DNA of 12,638 bases from DAITMV01 sp046318595 (lineage in GTDB: Bacteria; Pseudomonadota; Gammaproteobacteria; Burkholderiales; Burkholderiaceae_B), in the NCBI GenBank assembly GCA_046318595.1, contig JBKCTV010000059.1, positions 1 through 12,638 of the forward strand. Direction: 5' to 3'. The notes under the pieces are model-generated. The model saw only the letters and a program-made list of their open reading frames with translations. It did not search any database and was not told the DNA's origin. Made by a program: the position numbers and the translations under genes. Within the stretch, counting starts at the first letter, position 1, and each line of letters starts with the position of its first letter. Of the stretch, positions 1-7,941 are shown piece after piece.

Positions 1-845
1 CGCCCTTGCGCGATCGTTCGGGGCGCCGCAATCATGAACGCGCTAACCGGTGCCTGCAAATCGACGGCCCCCGCACGCAGCTGGCGACGTAAATCGCCGT
101 CCGTAAAAATACCAATCGCGCGGCGCCCTTCGAGCACCATGCACAGGCCCAGGCCTTTTTCGCTCATCACCGCCAAAGTGGCGTCCAGTGTCATGTCGGG
201 CGCCACGATGGGCAAGGCCGCGCCGGTCTTCATGACGTCGTCGACGGTGGTCAGCAAGCGCCGGCCCAATGCTCCGCCCGGATGGCTGCGCGCGAAGTCG
301 TCCGCCTCGAAGCCGCGCGCCTTCAAAAGCGCCATTGCGAGCGCATCGCCCATGGCCAACTGCGCCGTCGTGCTGGCGGTGGGCGCCAGATTCAACGGAC
401 AGGCTTCCTGGGCCACCTTGACCGTCAGGCAAATATGCGCGTTAGCACCCAAGGTCGACATGGCGTTTGCGGTTATTCCGATGAGGTGCGCACCCAGCCG
501 CCGAATATAAGGAACCAGCGCAACCAGCTCATCGGTTTCGCCGCTGTTCGACAACGCCAACACGACGTCGCGCGGCGCAATCATCCCCAGGTCGCCATGC
601 CCGGCCTCCGTCGGATGCACGAAAAACGCCGGCGTGCCCGTCGAGGCCAGCGTCGCGGCGATTTTACGGCCGATGTGCCCGGATTTGCCGACGCCCAGCA
701 CCACGACCTTGCCCTCGCACTTCTGGATGACCCGAACCGCTTCTATGAAAGGCCGCGCGAGCGTCACTTTGAGCGCTTGCAAGGCAGCCGCTTCGATATC
801 CAGCGTCTGCCGGGCAACCGCCAGCAGTTCATCGTCCGCAACCAT
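1..845 (-). CDS. kdsD: Arabinose-5-phosphate isomerase KdsD/KpsF, 3' end cut by window edge
   Basis: Interconverts D-ribulose-5-phosphate and D-arabinose-5-phosphate, the first step of Kdo synthesis for LPS; cytoplasmic. The 281 residues present hold a SIS domain (about 45-180: GVGKSGHIGRK at 51-61, EAGHGDLG, SNSGETDE, SHPGGALG) and a first CBS domain (about 200-255, ending IFTDGDLRR). The second CBS domain is only just begun; the E. coli protein is 328 residues, so about 47 are missing. By alignment from memory with E. coli KdsD, Lys59, Glu111, Glu152 and His193 correspond to K54, E106, E147 and H188, all present, as is the His88 equivalent H83, so the enzyme looks active. The ATG at 845 has a GAGGAA Shine-Dalgarno six bases upstream. 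It lies 49 bases after the ABC ATPase stop and is probably co-transcribed. In many proteobacteria kdsC and lpt genes follow, outside this window. Confidence 0.95.
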   Translation of the reverse strand, partial: MVADDELLAVARQTLDIEAAALQALKVTLARPFIEAVRVIQKCEGKVVVLGVGKSGHIGRKIAATLASTGTPAFFVHPTEAGHGDLGMIAPRDVVLALSNSGETDELVALVPYIRRLGAHLIGITANAMSTLGANAHICLTVKVAQEACPLNLAPTASTTAQLAMGDALAMALLKARGFEADDFARSHPGGALGRRLLTTVDDVMKTGAALPIVAPDMTLDATLAVMSEKGLGLCMVLEGRRAIGIFTDGDLRRQLRAGAVDLQAPVSAFMIAAPRTIAQG

Positions 846-871
846 GTTTTTCCTCGTCGTCATCGGCCGGC

Positions 872-877
872 ATTCTA
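872..877 (-). promoter_or_regulatory. Possible -10 box for kdsD
   Basis: In the 49-base gap before kdsD the minus strand reads TAGAAT, one mismatch from TATAAT, about 27 bases before the ATG. The hexamer 16 bases further up (GTTAGC) is a poor -35. It could give kdsD some transcription independent of the transporter operon, but a chance match is likely. Confidence 0.25.
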
Positions 878-894
878 TCAGCTACACCGATGAG

Positions 895-2820
895 CTAACT
901 GTCGGGTTTCGTTTCATATGAGTACCCCTCGCAACCGGCCGCTGCGCAGGTGAAATGCCCGCTTGCCTGTAGAAGCTGCCGTGTATAAGGGTCCTTGGGC
1001 GCTCCGAACACCGCCGCCACGCCGCCGCGCTCCACCACCGTGCCGTGGCGCAGTACCACCACCTCGTCGGCCAGATACTCCACCACAGCCAGGTTATGGG
1101 TAATGAACAAATAGGCCAGGCCGCGCTCGCGCTGCAGTTTTTTCAAGAGATTCAGAATCTGCGCCTGCACCGAGACATCCAGTGCCGAGGTCGGCTCGTC
1201 GCACACCAGCACCTGCGGCTCGACCGCCAATGCCCGGGCGATGGCGATACGCTGGCGCTGTCCACCGGAAAATTCGTGCGGAAATTTATCCAGCGCAGTG
1301 GCCGGCAAACCGACGCTGTCGAGCACCGCCAGCAGACGGGCTGCGCACTCTGCGGCATTCAACCGCGGACACAAGGCCGTCAGCCCTTCGGCCAGAATCT
1401 GGCGGATGCGATGCCGCGGGTTGAGCGATGCAAAAGGGTCCTGAAACACCACCTGCACCTGCCGACGAAAGTCTTGCAGCGCAACAGCCTTCGCATGCCG
1501 CATCGGCTGGCCATGCAACAGCACCTCGCCATCGACGGTCGCAGTTTCATCGAGCAACTGCAATAAAGCTTTGGCGGCAGTGGTTTTACCGGAACCGGAC
1601 TCGCCAACGAGCGCGACCGTGCGGCCAGCCCAGAGCTGCAGATCGAGCCCATGCAAAACGGGGACGACGCGTTTTTTCATCAAGCTTTGTCCGACGCGGT
1701 AGGCCACCGTCAGCGCTCGAACATCGAGCACCGGCGGCGTCATGCCAGCCTCACCGGTCAATGGCGAGGCTGGGAACGTCTGGGCGTCGTGCGGCGCTGC
1801 CGTCTCTTCTGCACGGTACGGCCTAAAACAGCGAAAGCGATGCACGCCGTTCTGCATGGTCGACCGCTCGGCCGTTTCGAAAACGGGCTCGACCGTCCGG
1901 CAGTGCTCGTCGGCCCGTAGGCAGCGCGGCGCGAAACGACAGCCGGTCGGCAAATCGTTCAAAGGCGGCACTTGTCCCGGCAAAGCATGCAAGTCCCGGC
2001 CACGCAACGCCGCCGAAGGCAGCGCCGCCAGCAGCGCATGCGCATACGGATGACACGGCGCGGCAAAGAAATCCGCGACCGGCGCGCTTTCGACGATTTG
2101 TCCGGCATACATCAAGGCGACGTGATCGGCAAGGTCCCGGACCATGTTCAGGTCGTGGGTGATCAGCAGCATCGCCATGCCCAGGGATTGCTGCAAAGAC
2201 CGGAGCAGCGCCAGCACCTGCGCTTGCAGCGAAACGTCGAGTGCGGTGGTGGGCTCGTCGGCGATCAGAACGTCCGGCTCGGCGGCCAGGGCGAGCGCGA
2301 TCATGACGCGTTGCTTCTGCCCACCCGACAACTGAAACGGATACTGCTGCAGACGGTCCTGTGGCCGATCGAGGCCGACCCGCGCCAGCCAGTCGAGCGC
2401 CCGCGCCCGTGCCGCCGCGCCGCGGGCAATGCCGTGGGCCTCCAGAACCTCGATGATTTGTCGCCCCACCGTAAGGACCGGATTCAGACTGGTGCCGGGC
2501 TCTTGAAAAATCATCGCGATCCGCTTGCCGCGCACCGCCCGCAGCGCGCACTCGGGCAAGGCCAACAAGTCGAGCGCAGCGCCGTTGCCGAACTTATGCC
2601 GCAGCTCGACACGACCCGCCACGATGGCAGCGGCGTCCGGCAGCAGGCGCGCCAAGGCCAGTGCGGTCATCGACTTACCGCAGCCCGACTCACCGACCAG
2701 CGCAAACGTTTTGCCGGCTTCCAGCACGAACGCGAGGTCGTTCAACACCGGCAGCCAGCCGGCGTTCGTCTCCAAATCGACCGACAAACCCTCGACGCGT
2801 AAAACGGTGGCCGCGTTCAT
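895..2820 (-). CDS. Peptide-type ABC transporter, fused double ATP-binding subunit (OppD-OppF / GsiA-like)
   Basis: Energises uptake of an oligopeptide-like substrate on the cytoplasmic face of the membrane. It has 641 residues and two complete nucleotide-binding domains. Domain 1: Walker A GESGCGKS (43-50), signature LSGGQKQR (164-171), Walker B VLIADEP (184-190), H-loop THD (221-223). Domain 2: GESGSGKT (405-412), FSGGQRQR (517-524), VLVCDEP (537-543), THN (574-576). Domain 1 ends in an oligo_HPY-type tail (HPYAHALL from 257) with cysteines C294, C300, C307 and C331. The start is the ATG at 2820, one base after the permease stop (TGA-T-ATG), with GGAG six bases upstream; the frame stays open to 2979 but that part overlaps the permease out of frame. 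The subunit is nearer GsiA (about 620) than E. coli YejF (about 530) in length. The linker at about 335-360 is encoded partly by a palindrome and contains a plausible internal start at M360. Exact substrate unknown. Confidence 0.93.
   Translation of the reverse strand: MNAATVLRVEGLSVDLETNAGWLPVLNDLAFVLEAGKTFALVGESGCGKSMTALALARLLPDAAAIVAGRVELRHKFGNGAALDLLALPECALRAVRGKRIAMIFQEPGTSLNPVLTVGRQIIEVLEAHGIARGAAARARALDWLARVGLDRPQDRLQQYPFQLSGGQKQRVMIALALAAEPDVLIADEPTTALDVSLQAQVLALLRSLQQSLGMAMLLITHDLNMVRDLADHVALMYAGQIVESAPVADFFAAPCHPYAHALLAALPSAALRGRDLHALPGQVPPLNDLPTGCRFAPRCLRADEHCRTVEPVFETAERSTMQNGVHRFRCFRPYRAEETAAPHDAQTFPASPLTGEAGMTPPVLDVRALTVAYRVGQSLMKKRVVPVLHGLDLQLWAGRTVALVGESGSGKTTAAKALLQLLDETATVDGEVLLHGQPMRHAKAVALQDFRRQVQVVFQDPFASLNPRHRIRQILAEGLTALCPRLNAAECAARLLAVLDSVGLPATALDKFPHEFSGGQRQRIAIARALAVEPQVLVCDEPTSALDVSVQAQILNLLKKLQRERGLAYLFITHNLAVVEYLADEVVVLRHGTVVERGGVAAVFGAPKDPYTRQLLQASGHFTCAAAGCEGYSYETKPDS
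1745..1773 (-). promoter_or_regulatory. Hairpin covering an internal Shine-Dalgarno/ATG in the ATPase linker
   Basis: The arms at 1745-1755 and 1763-1773 are 11 bases each, pair at 10 of 11 positions and leave a 7-base loop. On the minus (coding) strand the last arm contains GTGAGG, and an in-frame ATG (codon 360, at 1741-1743) follows with GAGG five bases upstream. This ATG sits just before domain 2 (TPPVLDVRALTVAY). Seen: hairpin, SD-like sequence and ATG. Inferred: possible separate translation of the second ATPase half, gated by the hairpin. It could equally be a repetitive palindrome lodged in a tolerant linker. Confidence 0.4.
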
Positions 2821-2821
2821 A

Positions 2822-4186
2822 TCACACTCCCGCCCGTTGCCGGGTGCGCGGGTCGAAAGCGTCGCGCACCGCATCGGCGAATAAATTGGCCGACAACACC
2901 AGCAGCAGCATGAAGGTGAACGCTCCCGCCAGCGACCACCACACGACCGGTTCGCGGGACAGCTCCATGCGCGCGGCATTGATCATGGTGCCATAAGACA
3001 TCGTGCCGGGGTCGACGCCGACGCCGACGTAAGACAGGACGGCCTCCGCCAGCACCAAGCCGGAAAAATCCATGACCACCGTAATCAGAATCAGCGGCAT
3101 GACATTCGGCAGCAAATGCCCCGTCAAAATTCGCCAATGCGACGCACCGAAAGCGCGCGCCGCCTGCACGTACTCGGCTTCGCGCAGCCGTAGCGCCTCG
3201 CCGCGCAGCAAACGCGCCAGGCCTGTCCAACTGGTCAGCCCTAAAATAAAGCACAGGAAAAACAGACGCACGTCCGAACGCTCCAGCGCCGTCGGAAACG
3301 CCGCCGCGTGCCGGTCGAGCATGACCTGCAGAATCAAAACCGCCGAGGCAATCAGCAGCACGCTTGGAATCGCATTCAAGGTGGTGTAGACATACTGAAT
3401 CACATCGTCGACCCAGCCTTTGAAGTAGCCCGCCGCAAGCCCAGCGAAAATGCCGAGCGGCAGCGTGACGAGCGTGGTCAAAAGCCCCAGCACGACCGCC
3501 GTGCGCACGCTTTTCAGGGCAACGTACAGCACATCCACCCCGACCTTGTCGGTGCCCAGCACATGATAAGCCGGCGCTAGAAAAACCAGCAGGCCGGCGA
3601 TCAGCAATACGGTATACAAGGCCGCGCGTGCGGCGCGGCCCGCCGGCTGCCGCAGCCACGCCCACCCCAAGCGCCGCATGAGCAGTTCCAGCACGATCAC
3701 CCCCGCCAGGGCGAGCGCCGCGCCCTGGCCGATGCGCCGCACGATATCGTCGGTCTGCGCCCCGACGGCCGGCAGGTGCGCCCCACCCCATCGCAAACGG
3801 GGGTAGTCGCGCCGGGCAATACCTTCCTGCACGACGCTTTCTTTGTTCAGCGCAAACAAGGCGAACGGCGCGGAATACGACTTTTCCTGATGAGCGACCA
3901 GCACGCGCAACCCGGCATCGAGTACCGAGACGGTCTGCGGCGAATACGCCGGCACGCCGTTCTGGCCCGCAGTGGCCAAGGCTGGACGGTAATGGAGACT
4001 ATCGAGCGCGGCGATCAGCAGCGCCACCGCCAGAATCACCGCCGTGACAGCCGCCAGGCGGCCACGAAACACCTGACGCCAGGTCGCACGCGCCAGCGGA
4101 TCGCGCAGCACGCGCCGACCGTAATACGCGATGCAACCCAGGAGCAGCCACAGCAAGACATCGGTCCATAAAATGACGGGTTGCAT
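2822..4186 (-). CDS. ABC transporter permease, OppC/DppC-like, with long N-terminal extension
   Basis: Inner-membrane permease subunit, 454 residues; OppC/DppC relatives are usually about 300. The OppC-like core starts near residue 190: a membrane segment (189-206), then HVLGTDKVGVDVLY (208-221, the family GTDxxGRD region with Val for Arg), SVRTAVVLGLLTTLV, GWVDDVIQYVYTTLNAIP, and the cytoplasmic EAA loop REAEYVQAARAFGASHW (335-351) that contacts the ATPase. The extra first 185 or so residues contain membrane segments at about 8-22, 43-61 and 150-170, with a hydrophilic, probably periplasmic, stretch at about 62-145. The ATG at 4186 is three bases after the upstream permease stop and has GGAG six bases upstream. 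The stop is one base before the ATPase ATG, so the genes are translationally coupled. Confidence 0.9.
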   Translation of the reverse strand: MQPVILWTDVLLWLLLGCIAYYGRRVLRDPLARATWRQVFRGRLAAVTAVILAVALLIAALDSLHYRPALATAGQNGVPAYSPQTVSVLDAGLRVLVAHQEKSYSAPFALFALNKESVVQEGIARRDYPRLRWGGAHLPAVGAQTDDIVRRIGQGAALALAGVIVLELLMRRLGWAWLRQPAGRAARAALYTVLLIAGLLVFLAPAYHVLGTDKVGVDVLYVALKSVRTAVVLGLLTTLVTLPLGIFAGLAAGYFKGWVDDVIQYVYTTLNAIPSVLLIASAVLILQVMLDRHAAAFPTALERSDVRLFFLCFILGLTSWTGLARLLRGEALRLREAEYVQAARAFGASHWRILTGHLLPNVMPLILITVVMDFSGLVLAEAVLSYVGVGVDPGTMSYGTMINAARMELSREPVVWWSLAGAFTFMLLLVLSANLFADAVRDAFDPRTRQRAGV

Positions 4187-4189
4187 GGG

Positions 4190-5167
4190 CTACTCCAGCC
4201 GAATACGCGGATCGGCCGCCGTGTAGGCGAAATCCGTCAAAATAAGACCGACGATGTAGAGCGCTGTACCGATGAAGACCATCGCCCGCACGATGGCGAA
4301 GTCCTGCGCCTGAATCGCCTCCAGCGTATAACTGCCGAGCCCCGGAATCCCGAAAAACGACTCGGCGATCAGACTGCCCATAAACAGCGTCGGAATCACG
4401 GCAACCGAGCCTGTCAGGATCGGGATCAAGGCGTTGCGCAGGACATGCCGGTACAACACCGCAGTTTCGCTCAAGCCTTTGGCGCGCGCAGTTCGCACAT
4501 AGTCCCTGGACATTTCCTCGAGAAATATCGTCCGGTACCAACGCGCCCCCCCTCCCAGGCCCGCCACGACACCGATCAGAACCGGGAGCAACAGGAATCG
4601 CACCGCCGCCCAGCCCGGCGCATACCCGGACACCGGCACGAGACTGAGCGTTTTGGCAAACAAAAACTGGCCGCCGATGATATAAAACAAACCCGAGATC
4701 GACATCGCCACCACACAGAACACCACAGCCCCACGGTCGAACGCCGTCCCTCGAAAAAACGCCATCGTCATCGCCAGGACGATGTGCACCAGCAGCCCGA
4801 GCACGAACACCGGCACGGCAAGCGCCAGGCTCGGCCCCATGCGCAAGCGTATTTCGCGACCGATATTGCGGCCATCGTCCGACGCGCCGAATTCGCCCCA
4901 GAACATCGGCAACGATTTCTGCACGAAAATCGTCTGCGTAAACTTGTCCGCACCTGGCGCCGGCGCGTTGAACAGCAATGGCAGGTCATACCCTTTTTCC
5001 TGCTTCCAGCGCGCGATCGCCGTCTGCGTCACGCGTTTGCCCCCCAGCGCCTGGCGCGCCATGTCGTCCGGCGTATTCACCTTGAAAAACAGCAGCAGCG
5101 TGATGAGATTGACTCCCAGCAGAATCAATAAGGCATAGCCCAGCCGGCGCAGCAGATACGTCATCAT
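4190..5167 (-). CDS. ABC transporter permease, OppB/DppB-like
   Basis: Inner-membrane permease subunit, 325 residues, typical for OppB/DppB. It opens with MMTYLLRRLGYALLILLGVN, the standard first membrane helix after an R-R-L motif. A periplasmic loop (about 30-105) follows, then several helices (112-136, 146-170, 187-206, 247-270, 292-312). The EAA loop is at 217-245 (SRDYVRTARAKGLSE, RHVLRNALIP), and the C-terminus ends AADPRIRLE, as is common in this family. The start is the ATG at 5167, whose ATGA overlaps the binding-protein stop by four bases; the next codon (5164) is also ATG, so either could be used. The frame is open further upstream, but that part overlaps the binding-protein gene. 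It would form the membrane heterodimer with the permease encoded next. Confidence 0.92.
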   Translation of the reverse strand: MMTYLLRRLGYALLILLGVNLITLLLFFKVNTPDDMARQALGGKRVTQTAIARWKQEKGYDLPLLFNAPAPGADKFTQTIFVQKSLPMFWGEFGASDDGRNIGREIRLRMGPSLALAVPVFVLGLLVHIVLAMTMAFFRGTAFDRGAVVFCVVAMSISGLFYIIGGQFLFAKTLSLVPVSGYAPGWAAVRFLLLPVLIGVVAGLGGGARWYRTIFLEEMSRDYVRTARAKGLSETAVLYRHVLRNALIPILTGSVAVIPTLFMGSLIAESFFGIPGLGSYTLEAIQAQDFAIVRAMVFIGTALYIVGLILTDFAYTAADPRIRLE

Positions 5168-7392
5168 GGCGCGCGTCCCGGCTGGCGCGGCTGCAGGCCG
5201 GGCCGGTTCTGGCGGCGGCGCCAGGACAGCCAGGCAGGCAAAATCAGCAATCCCAGCACGAGCGGCACGACAATCAACGGCCAGACGAGCGGCTGGTTCC
5301 ATTCGGCGCGCAGCCGACGCCGCAAGGGACCATCGATGCGCTTGTATTTGAGGTCGTTGCGCGCCATGTCGTTCGGCTTGGCGTTTTTGAGCCACGCATG
5401 GTTGAGCACGAACTGGCGCGGATGAAAAGCGAATGCCCAAGGCGCATCGTCCTGAACGAGCGCAATCATGCGGGCGATGATCGCCGCGCGCTCGGGCGAA
5501 TTTGGCAGGGATTTCATGCTTTCGAACAAGCGGTCGTAGTCGGCGTTGGCGTAGTTGGACGCGTTTTCGCCGTCGGCTTTAGTGCGGCTGTTCGGCCCAT
5601 AAAGCAGGAATAAGAAATTTTCCGGATCGGGATAGTCGGCATTCCAACCCAGCAAAAAAATCTGACTGTTGCCTTTACGGATTTTGTCTTGGAAACGGTT
5701 CCAGTCGGTATCGCGAATGTCGAGCTGGATGTCGAGCTTGGCGAATTGCTTGCGAAACCAATCGAGCCGCGCTTTATCGCCAGGGCCGCCGCTGGTGGTG
5801 TCGAACGCCAGCGCCAACGGTGCACCGGTGCGTGCATCGCGACCATCCGGATAGCCTGCCTCGGCGAGCAGCTTTTTGGCGACGGCGATGGACTTGCGTT
5901 GCGGCTCACCCTTCGTCACATCGTACACCTGACGATTGATACCGTCGGCCCCTGCGGGGTAACCGAAAATGCCAGGCACCATCGGCCCCTGCGCGGGTAC
6001 GGCCCGGCCGTTCGTAAAGATCTGCGAAAACTCTTCCCAGTCGATGGCGATCGACAAGGCCTGCCGCAGCTTGCGGGCGCGCTGCGCGGACTGGGCAGTC
6101 GCACCAGGGCCGACCACGGGGTCAAGCCAATTAAAGCCCAGATAATACAAACTGGCTGCCAACGAGGTTTGCAGTTCGATCCCTTTGGCGGTCATGTCGG
6201 CAGAGAGCGCGGCGCTGTCGTCGAACGTGGCACGGATCACCTGATCGAAATTGTCCGACGCCACGCCGGAACTGTCGTAATAGCCTTGCTGAAACTTATT
6301 CCAGGCGGCAATCCCTTCTTTTTCACGGCTGAACACGACCATGTCGATGAACGGCATGGTTTTACCCGCGTCCCGCAGTAAGCCTTTGGCAGCGTCGCCA
6401 GGCTCGCCGACCGAGGGGTAAGGCTCGCCGCGGTAGTGCGGGTTGCGTTTGAGCACCATGCGGCTGTTCGGATCGTTCTCGGTCAGCATGTAAGGGCCCG
6501 TGCCGACAGGCCACCAATCGAGCGTGAGGTTTTTTTCGGCAAAGCCGGGCTGGCTGTAAAACTGGTCGGCCTCCCAGGGCATGGGCGCGAAAAACGGCAT
6601 GGCGAGCCAGTAATTGAATTGCGGGTATTGGCCCTTGACCTTGATTTCGAGCGTGTATTTGTCGATGGCGCGGACGCCGTCCAGCGAGAACCCACGCAGG
6701 TCCAGCCACGGCAGTGACTCGCCAGGCTTGGCGGTTGCCTTGCGGTGTTGGTCGTGGGTTTTCAGCTCAGCGCCCAAGGCCCGGAGACCCAGGACATACT
6801 CCGCCATGTGCGCGAAAATCGGCGACACCAGCCGCGGATGGGCGAGGCGCTTGATACCGTACACATAATCGTCGGCCGTCAGCTCGCGGGTGCCGGTATG
6901 CTCGAAATCGTTTGGCGTGAAATAGCGTGCGGCGTCTTTGGCAGACAAGTGCCGATAGCGGTCGCGGCCGCGGGCATCGACCGCAAAGGCGGGGTGCGGC
7001 GCATACCGGATCCCCGGTTTGATTTGTAAAGTATAGACGCTGACCGCCACGGCTGTGGCGGGTGCGGCAGGCGGCAGGCGGCGCCCATCGCTATCCAGAA
7101 AAACGGGGGTCGGCACCGTGACGACGCTTTGCGGAATCAGGCGGTAAGGACGCTGCAGGTAGTCGTACTGCAAAGGCGGTTCGTATATTTGATAGGTGAA
7201 TTCGGCTTCGTCAGAGGTGTAAGACTGAACCGGGTCGAGGTGTTTGGGACGGGCAGTAAATGCGGTGTACAGGGTATTGTCGTTCGCCGCTGCCGAGGCG
7301 GACTCGTCGAGCGCTGGATAGGGATCGTTCCACGCGGACGAGCAACCGCTGCCCATGAGCACGCACAGGGCGAGCCTGGGCAGCCAGCGCAT
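5164..7392 (-). CDS. Peptide-type ABC transporter substrate-binding lipoprotein (SBP family 5), C-terminal membrane anchor
   Basis: Captures the transported substrate outside the inner membrane and delivers it to the two permeases. It has 742 residues from this ATG, long for the family (about 500-610). The N-terminus MRWLPRLALCVLMGSGC looks like a lipoprotein signal, with Cys17 as acylation site; Gly rather than Leu at -3 makes the lipobox atypical. The mature part shows family 5 features: TLYTAFTARPKHLDPVQSYTSDEAE near the start, then TADDYVYGIKRLAHP, WWPVGTGPYMLTENDP and LRQALSIAIDWEEFSQIF, and towards the end IFLLGWNADYPDPENFLFLLYGPNS. Unusually, a hydrophobic helix (PLIVVPLVLGLLILPAWLSW) followed by RRRQ lies about 20-40 residues from the C-terminus. 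An in-frame GTG at 7428 would add 12 residues ahead of the signal; neither start has a strong Shine-Dalgarno. First gene of the transporter operon. Substrate cannot be told from sequence. Confidence 0.92.
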   Translation of the reverse strand: MRWLPRLALCVLMGSGCSSAWNDPYPALDESASAAANDNTLYTAFTARPKHLDPVQSYTSDEAEFTYQIYEPPLQYDYLQRPYRLIPQSVVTVPTPVFLDSDGRRLPPAAPATAVAVSVYTLQIKPGIRYAPHPAFAVDARGRDRYRHLSAKDAARYFTPNDFEHTGTRELTADDYVYGIKRLAHPRLVSPIFAHMAEYVLGLRALGAELKTHDQHRKATAKPGESLPWLDLRGFSLDGVRAIDKYTLEIKVKGQYPQFNYWLAMPFFAPMPWEADQFYSQPGFAEKNLTLDWWPVGTGPYMLTENDPNSRMVLKRNPHYRGEPYPSVGEPGDAAKGLLRDAGKTMPFIDMVVFSREKEGIAAWNKFQQGYYDSSGVASDNFDQVIRATFDDSAALSADMTAKGIELQTSLAASLYYLGFNWLDPVVGPGATAQSAQRARKLRQALSIAIDWEEFSQIFTNGRAVPAQGPMVPGIFGYPAGADGINRQVYDVTKGEPQRKSIAVAKKLLAEAGYPDGRDARTGAPLALAFDTTSGGPGDKARLDWFRKQFAKLDIQLDIRDTDWNRFQDKIRKGNSQIFLLGWNADYPDPENFLFLLYGPNSRTKADGENASNYANADYDRLFESMKSLPNSPERAAIIARMIALVQDDAPWAFAFHPRQFVLNHAWLKNAKPNDMARNDLKYKRIDGPLRRRLRAEWNQPLVWPLIVVPLVLGLLILPAWLSWRRRQNRPGLQPRQPGRAP

Positions 7393-7584
7393 GTATTTGA
7401 ACGCTTGATGTCCTGCGACGAATCTCACAGCAGCTCGATGTTGAAAATATCCATGCGATTGTGAAGGAAATTCATCGGAAAATAAAACTGGGCCGCCGCA
7501 TCGTGGTCCCGGTCTTCGTTAAAACAGCAACGGTTTAGCTGTTTTTGTGGCTTTGCCGCGCTGAGCGCTGCTTTTTTGATCTTG

Positions 7585-7626
7585 GTTTCTGCTTGGTTCT
7601 TGCTCGTTTCCTGCTTGGTTCTCGCA
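7585..7626. repeat. Imperfect 21-base tandem pair
   Basis: Two units, 7585-7605 and 7606-7626, share GTTTC, TGCTTGGTTCT and a CTC/TCGC end, with one small indel. The core GCTTGGTT occurs a third time at 7665-7672 inside the neighbouring hairpin unit. Function unknown. Confidence 0.5.
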
Positions 7627-7630
7627 GCCC

Positions 7631-7726
7631 CGATCGTCCTTCCGCCGTGCCGTTTCGCCGTGTAGCTTGGTTTGCCACGTTGATGTATCACGGGCGAAAC
7701 GGCTGACCACGGCTCCAGGAAAATCG
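7631..7726 (+). repeat. Hairpin repeat unit, copy 1
   Basis: Conserved outer flanks are 7631-7652 (22 bases) and 7700-7726 (27 bases). Both occur perfectly, in inverted orientation, in copy 2. Between them lies a 47-base variable middle. The edges of the middle form an 11-bp perfect stem, GCCGTTTCGCC (7649-7659) with GGCGAAACGGC (7693-7703), which may extend by GTG/CAC after a bulged G. Only the GCCG/CGGC base of the stem is shared with copy 2. It could be a REP/MITE-like mobile palindrome or a structured RNA. Confidence 0.75.
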
Positions 7727-7864
7727 GAAGGCTGCTCGTAGTGCTGCACAGGCCATACGCCCAGCCCGCACAGCATCGACTCGATAAATCAAACACCGGC
7801 TCGGGCGGTGGTGAGGACAATCGCTGCGCTACGCGCGGTGTCCCGCTCGAAAAGCGCGTGCCAG

Positions 7865-7928
7865 CGATTTTCCTGGAGCCGTGGTCAGCCGGTCATGTTT
7901 TTCGACCGGCACGGCGGAAGGACGATCG
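7865..7928 (-). repeat. Hairpin repeat unit, copy 2 (inverted)
   Basis: Inverted copy of the unit at 7631-7726: 7865-7891 is the exact reverse complement of 7700-7726, and 7907-7928 of 7631-7652. The middle is only 15 bases and differs in sequence, yet still closes a hairpin: GCCGGTC (7888-7894) pairs with GACCGGC (7904-7910) around a 9-base loop. The two copies together could fold into one large cruciform with a 138-base loop (7727-7864). Confidence 0.75.
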
Positions 7929-7941
7929 CATGGCAGGCGCG

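Noticed and set aside
34..921. Long plus-strand frames opposite kdsD
   Set aside because: Shadows of the GC-rich minus-strand gene; products are Arg/Ala-rich without family features.
5164..7392. Naming the transporter YejABEF, the microcin C/peptide system
   Set aside because: Gene order fits, but all four proteins differ much in length from the E. coli Yej subunits and the permease sequence is not especially Yej-like; left without gene symbols.
7555..7580. Terminator-like GCGCTGAGCGC followed by TGCTTTTTT on the plus strand
   Set aside because: Stem of only 4-5 bp and no plus-strand gene upstream to terminate.
7425..7820. 131-residue frame (minus) running into the binding-protein gene
   Set aside because: Crosses hairpin copy 1 and the 21-base repeats, has biased low-complexity composition, and overlaps the likely start of the binding protein.
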